Shown in pieces: positions 60,501-64,000 of a stretch of DNA of 64,000 nucleotides. The stretch is from Paroedura picta. Its lineage: Eukaryota > Chordata > Lepidosauria > Squamata > Gekkonidae. The DNA is taken from contig NC_135372.1 of the NCBI RefSeq assembly GCF_049243985.1, positions 98,261,318-98,325,317 of the forward strand, read 5' to 3'. Within the stretch, counting starts at the first letter, position 1. Every line of letters starts with the position of its first letter. Position numbers and translations under genes: made by a program. The notes under the pieces are model-generated. The model searched no databases and was not told the DNA's origin. It saw only the letters and a list, made by a program, of their open reading frames with translations.

Positions 60501-63057
60501 CAAACACACAGGTGAGGCAGCTCCACTCCTGCATGTTTCTGCCCACTGGTGAGCGCAAATCTCCCCCCCCCAATCCCCCTTTCCCCTAGGTTTGAGCAAT
60601 TCGGCTGCTGATCAGCTGAAGCAGCTGATCACTCCCAGCGCAGCGAGCGCCGGGGGGGGGGAGGTGTGCCCGGGGGTGCGTCAGCACCCACCCCCACACC
60701 TCCCTCCCCCCTGCTGCGGCTCGGTACCGAGGGCTCTACGGTCCGATATCGGGCTGCAGCCTAGGGATTGGAGAACACTGATCTAACACTCAGGCCACAT
60801 GAATACATACACTGCCTTTCCCAACCACAATTCAATTTGGCCAACCCAATTGTCAACACCTGTCCATTCAGGTAAATAAATGTTTTTTTTTAATATCTCC
60901 TTATACTAAAGGCAAAGAAGAAACCAATCTGGGGCATCAGGCATGCAGGCAGTAGGAGAGCCATCTGTGGAATGGCAGGCCAAAAGCTAGGAAAATGTAG
61001 CTGGGCTTTCAAAAGACTGTCAAACAATTCAAGACTTCCTCCAGGATTCAGGGAGGAGTCTCAAACTCCCAGGGCAAAGGCTTTGAACAAAAATAAAATA
61101 GAATAAACACAGGCTAGATAATCCATATTGGAAGACTCAGTCCGTAGGGAACTCCTTTTCTTCAGTCCACTAATCAAGCTTTGCATCTGGCAGTCAGAGA
61201 ATGATAATGTGCTCCCTTCTTCTGGAAACAGGAGTAATTCTACACTGGACTGAAGTTGAAAGAAGAACCATCAGTTCTCGTCAGCATGAACACATACACT
61301 GGATAAAGTAATGTGCTGGGAACAGAACCCTATGCCAAAAAACAATTTCTCAAGATGCCATGAGCAACAAAGTTGTTATATTCATGCTGCCACAAACAAG
61401 CATGCTGTTCTCCTGGAACTTTGCAGGACTTTCCCTCCCACTTGCAGCTCATGCTACCTCAAAGAACCTTCCAGAACCCTTTTAGACTTCTGGGACAACT
61501 TTCTAGAGGACTTAATGTAGGAAAGGAGGAGCCACACAAGCTCAGTGCACATAGAAGTTAATACAGATATAGCTCATTGAATACTGTGTAATGATAACAG
61601 AGTTCAGGCTAGGACTTAGATCCTGTGCAGTCCAACTGGCCAGCTACAATGTGCTAAAAAGAACCATGGGGGGGGGGGGGTCTGTTTATTTATCAGAAAA
61701 AGAAAAATTGCTGTATCCCAGAGCACTTTACCTCTTTTCTCGTTCAGTCAACACGTGGGGAGGGAGAGCAGGCTTGAAAGCACTGGCCTCACCCCCTGCC
61801 TTTGCACAATCACTAGTTAGTCAGCATGATCCCAGCGCACTGAGCAAATGTCTGCACAGACACTTCCTCCCTTGATCAGAAACATTTTGAATCTCCAATC
61901 CCATAGAGGGAGTAGATGCATGTACACTCCCTCCACACATTGACACTCTGCTGGTGAGCCATGATCATGTGGAGGCAGGTAGCAGGGACAGCAACCTCAT
62001 ATTAGCTTCCCCTCTTCCCATGTTGACAGAATGCATCAAAAGGGTTGTGTGGTCTGGGATTTGTATAACAGCAGGTCACTGAATCACTTTACTCCCTGCT
62101 GTCTGTCTCTTCAATGCCACAGCATCATCCAGACTTACTACAGGGAAAAATGAAAATGAAAAATTCATTGCAGAAGGGAAGAGAGTTTCTATCAAGCAGA
62201 CTTCTCAGATGGACAAAGGGAAGGTTATATTAACTGACATGGGTTGGGCTTTTCTCCTTATTCCACCACTGACTCCCTTATTCAATGCTAACCACAATGT
62301 AGTCCAGTATACTTCTCTGGATTAGAATGCCTTGCTTGTGCTTTGCAGAAGGGTTTTCAGGCACATGCCCCAGATTGGCTGGAAAAAGTGCCTTTGGGTT
62401 ATTTTAAAAAGCAGCAACGTTTGTCCTGGAAGTCCTATCGAAGTTTGAAGGTTCCTTTCGTCATCCATGGTTTTTCTCATATGCTTCTTTTTATGTGGTT
62501 GCACACCCCCAAATGACAGCATCCCAACCATTTCATTACCTTAATGCTGCTATTCAGAACTACAGTAATTGTACTTCCAGAAGTATAGCCATGCAACTGA
62601 AAGTGGAGTTGCATCCTTCTAGGGCCACTGCAATCAATCAGCTTAGGAGGATATAACTCCACTTAGGGCTGCACCATAAATGAACTGGCAACAAGAGGCA
62701 CGAGCCACTATTTCTCTACTCTATATCTCTTTCTGTAAAAAAATGTGAAGTGCCATGCCACTTGACAATATTCAGAATCCCTGGCCACTTCAGAAATGAA
62801 AGAGAGATGCTCATTGTCTGGGCAGAGACAGTTTCCCAGAAGCCCACCAGCAAAATGTGAGCAGAATTCCTGTTTCTCAACTCTGCATTTTGCTCCCTCG
62901 CAACATATACTCACCACCTCTGTGCCGGTAATGCTAGCAAGCAGTTCTGTAAGCTCCTCGCCAGAAATACAATCCAATGAGGCAGAGAGACCATGGATTG
63001 CTGCTCCAATGCTACCTGTAGCAACCATAGATGGTGGATACATAGCAAAGGTATAAT
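51340..63057 (-). CDS. CCND3: CCND3, cyclin D3, last two coding exons (partial; 5' exons beyond the right edge)
   Basis: Cyclin D3 is the G1 cyclin that activates CDK4/6 to phosphorylate RB. Two coding exons are visible on the minus strand. The penultimate exon, 62915-63057, reads [20 protein letters not shown] then [16 protein letters not shown], the end of the C-terminal cyclin fold. Its first codon is split with the missing upstream exon. The final exon, 51340-51510, begins [20 protein letters not shown] and ends [12 protein letters not shown] then TGA. It matches the cyclin D3 tail, including the TPTDV motif whose threonine is the turnover phosphosite in D-type cyclins. Splice sites are canonical (acceptor ending TTTGCAG and donor GTGAGT for the first, acceptor CTTTCCTAG for the second). 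The intron between them is 11.4 kb and carries a DIRS-like fossil, L2 tails and several hAT elements. Cyclin D2 was considered, but the body sequence and the position next to BYSL fit D3. Confidence 0.95.
51838..53234. mobile_element. hAT element (CAGGNTTTCTCAAC ends) probably split by an L2 copy
   Basis: The left end CAGGATTTCTCAATCAGGGT TTCATGAAACCC (51838-51885) and right end AAGTTGAGAAAGCCTG (53219-53234, reverse complement CAGGCTTTCTCAACTT) are the two ends of one known hAT family. Between them lies an L2 copy on the minus strand. No target duplication is visible, so two separate fragments remain possible. Confidence 0.5.
51886..53150 (-). mobile_element. L2-type LINE, 3' part
   Basis: The minus strand encodes a decayed DTQLSLLM box region, then [23 protein letters not shown] and, further on, [20 protein letters not shown] then [19 protein letters not shown]. 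The 3' end near 51890 reads GCGGTTTACAAATT on the plus strand. It contains several frame breaks and lies in CCND3 intron 4. Confidence 0.8.
53428..53770 (+). mobile_element. Helitron-like non-autonomous element
   Basis: It begins TCTTAACACCGCCCGCGGCG after an A and ends CTAG before a T. Eight bases before the terminal CTAG is a perfect 9-bp hairpin, CCCGCTGTA-TCCAAGG-TACAGCGGG (53734-53758). TC start, hairpin near the end, CTRR terminus and an A/T target are the Helitron signature. An internal palindrome (GGACCAATCCAAATTGGTCC) is also present. No coding capacity. A second copy starts at 63927. Confidence 0.55.
53771..53880 (+). mobile_element. L2-type LINE tail fragment
   Basis: GTAAACCACCCTAAGTCATA, GGTATAAAAATAGAAATAAA and an (AAAT)n tail form an L2-like 3' end directly after the Helitron-like element, which may have inserted into it. 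Confidence 0.6.
54141..54482 (+). mobile_element. L2-type LINE 3' end
   Basis: CCCACCTGGTGGAACAAGCT, AGGCATTTGGTTGAAGTCG and GAGGGCGGTATATAAATATG with an (AAAT)n tail match the copies at 29187 and 47532. Confidence 0.8.
56044..56410. mobile_element. hAT MITE, CpG-rich subfamily D
   Basis: The left end TAGCGGTCCCCAACC pairs with CAGGGGTACCCAACC (reverse complement at the right). Perfect 8-bp duplications ATCTAGAT lie at 56036-56043 and 56411-56418. It has repeated CGCATGCACGTTTTCGCC-like units, a CTCF core CCAGCAGGGGGCGC at 56219-56232 and an NRF1-like ACGCATGCGCG. It is an inverted relative of 40939-41292, nested in the DIRS-like fossil. Confidence 0.94.
56947..57284. mobile_element. hAT MITE, subfamily A (reverse orientation)
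   Basis: Ends are CAGTGGTCCCCAACCTTTTT and GGTTGGGGACCGCTG. The flanks CGCTATAG and TGCTATAG agree at 7 of 8 positions. It is the reverse of the copies at 8499 and 20160 and is nested in the DIRS-like fossil. Confidence 0.93.
58901..60410. other. CCND3 intron 4, nothing recognised
   Basis: No exon homology or element termini. There is a short (GT)n run near 60205-60220. Confidence 0.4.
60411..60780. mobile_element. hAT MITE, CpG-rich, diverged
   Basis: The left end CAGTAGTCCCCAACC pairs with CAGTGTTCTCCAATCC (reverse complement at the right). Perfect 8-bp duplications ATCTAACA lie at 60403-60410 and 60781-60788. The interior ends with GGTCCGATATCGGGC. Confidence 0.93.
60781..62914. other. 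CCND3 intron 4, nothing recognised
   Basis: There is a G-tract near 61669-61680. No element ends, SINE heads or protein fragments were seen up to the exon at 62915. Confidence 0.4.
62915..63057 (-). CDS. CCND3: CCND3 penultimate coding exon
   Basis: This 143-nt exon starts in phase 1: its first two bases, AT, complete a GAT codon whose G lies in the upstream exon outside the window. It ends in phase 0 after ...GTEV, directly before a GTGAGT donor. It encodes the last helices of the C-terminal cyclin box. The reading frame continues open for some codons past the donor, but that extension is intronic and matches nothing in cyclins. Confidence 0.95.
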
Positions 63058-63561
63058 CTGCAAATTCCAGAGGAGAAGAAAGTGTTAGAGTCAGAAGAAG
63101 AGACAGATAGTCGTTGATTGCTACAACATCCAATTAAGGTATGACACACAAGAAAACAACTGAAGTTTGTTCAACATATAGATTGTGTATGACTGAAAAC
63201 TAAGCAAATGTTTAAAAAACCCTTAAGATAAATTTGTCATATTTAAGAAATATAGGCTATTAATTTACTTTTATTCATATCTATAAAATCTAAGTTACTT
63301 TAGTATTCATTTAAAATGTTAATATGCCTCATTCTGCACCCATTCTACTGACAGTAATCATTAAAACCACAGCAGCTCAATAATAAAAATTAAAATGAAT
63401 TTTAAATAACAAGGACATTCCAAAATTCCAACATGAAGAACACAACCCATCTGACTTTGGCTCCTAACTGCAGTTCAGTGAAGACCTTCCCTGGGAAGCC
63501 AGTTTACAAAGTCCAGAGCTACCACCTCAAAAAGTCCTGCTCTTGCCCTCATGCACTAATG

Positions 63562-63790
63562 CAGCCTTTCTCAACTTGATGGCCCTGGGACGATTTCCTG
63601 AATGGGTAGGAACTAATTTTAATGTATTTTTTTTAGGTTGTCAAACATCTATTGGATGATATGACCATATATGTCATATTGACCTGCCTCCCCTCCCAAA
63701 ATGCCCAATGATGGGCGTGGAGGGGGTGAGAAGGGGAGGGGCTCAGGGTGGGCATCTATACCCACCCTTTCTACAGGAAAGGTTTTGTTT
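63562..63790. mobile_element. hAT element, CAGCCTTTCTCAAC family, left part
   Basis: The left terminus CAGCCTTTCTCAACTTGATG GCCCTGGGA is followed by body sequence with ATATGACCATATATG and AATGATGGGCGTGGAGGGGG. It is the same family as the end at 51838. The right terminus was not found, so the end is approximate. Confidence 0.6.
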
Positions 63791-63926
63791 TTTCATACAT
63801 GAAGGAGCACAGAATGCTGCAATCCACCAACCAGTAGGGAATACTGCAGTCTATTCCACCTCCTCAGCACTCAACGGTGTGGAGATCAAGCTTTTGTGTG
63901 GGGACACTGGAAGTTGCCTTCACACA

Positions 63927-64000
63927 TCTGTACACCGCCCGTGGCGCCGCGGGCGCCACGGACTAAATAAAGCAGTAAGCCCTCCTGCGGCGGGATGTGT
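63927..64000 (+). mobile_element. Helitron-like element, second copy, cut by the window edge
   Basis: It begins TCTGTACACCGCCCGTGGCG after CACACA and matches the first 80 or so bases of 53428-53770, including GCGCCGCGG and GGCGGGATGTGT, with a small extra GCGCC repeat. Confidence 0.55.

Noticed and set aside
62708-62914. Open-frame extension of the CCND3 exon past GTEV
   Set aside because: It reads through a GTGAGT donor. The correct continuation (DCLKACQEQ) is in the exon at 51340-51510.
1-64000. CRISPR arrays, operons, riboswitches or phage-type systems
   Set aside because: The window is spliced vertebrate DNA. Repeats are dispersed transposons or microsatellites, and no regularly spaced repeat-spacer array was seen.

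Overview
The window is vertebrate nuclear DNA, most likely from a squamate reptile (lizard or gecko type). The evidence is three spliced host genes with clear vertebrate orthologues and a repeat set typical of squamates: tRNA-derived SINEs with a Bov-B-like tail (Sauria SINE type), a Bov-B LINE, L2/CR1 LINEs, a DIRS-like fossil and many young-looking hAT miniature elements. No prokaryotic, organellar or plasmid features are present.

Layout. 1-11 kb is AT-rich DNA with no coding exon that I can recognise. 11.2-12.7 kb is a CpG-rich block with inverted CCAAT boxes and a GC box pointing left, so probably the promoter of a minus-strand gene whose body lies beyond the left edge. USP49 is the syntenic candidate, but no coding exon confirms it. 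18.0-32.8 kb is MED20 (minus strand, four coding exons, complete, 212 aa). 33.1-41.8 kb is BYSL, bystin (plus strand, seven coding exons, complete, 433 aa). The two start codons are 317 bases apart in a shared CpG island, so the genes are divergently transcribed. 49.8-63.1 kb holds the last two coding exons of CCND3, cyclin D3 (minus strand), with a 3' UTR facing the 3' end of BYSL; its earlier exons lie beyond the right edge. The order MED20-BYSL-CCND3 and the orientations match the mammalian locus.

Functionally the genes are separate housekeeping or growth genes: a Mediator head subunit, a 40S ribosome biogenesis factor and a G1 cyclin. The BYSL/MED20 promoter carries a perfect NRF1 palindrome and a CACGTG E-box.

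Most introns and intergenic DNA are transposon-derived. I count twelve hAT-type elements with CAGTGGTYCCCAA-like ends (eight with perfect 8-bp target duplications), plus other hAT families. Several are CpG-rich and carry NRF1-like palindromes and CTCF-core-like motifs. Other points of note are two hAT elements sharing one 8-bp target (three copies of CCCTAGAG), a Helitron-like family ending in a hairpin plus CTAG, a 5S-rRNA-derived fragment and a long inverted repeat in BYSL intron 1, and a possible orphan exon at 16.1 kb. All calls come from reading the sequence; no database search was run.
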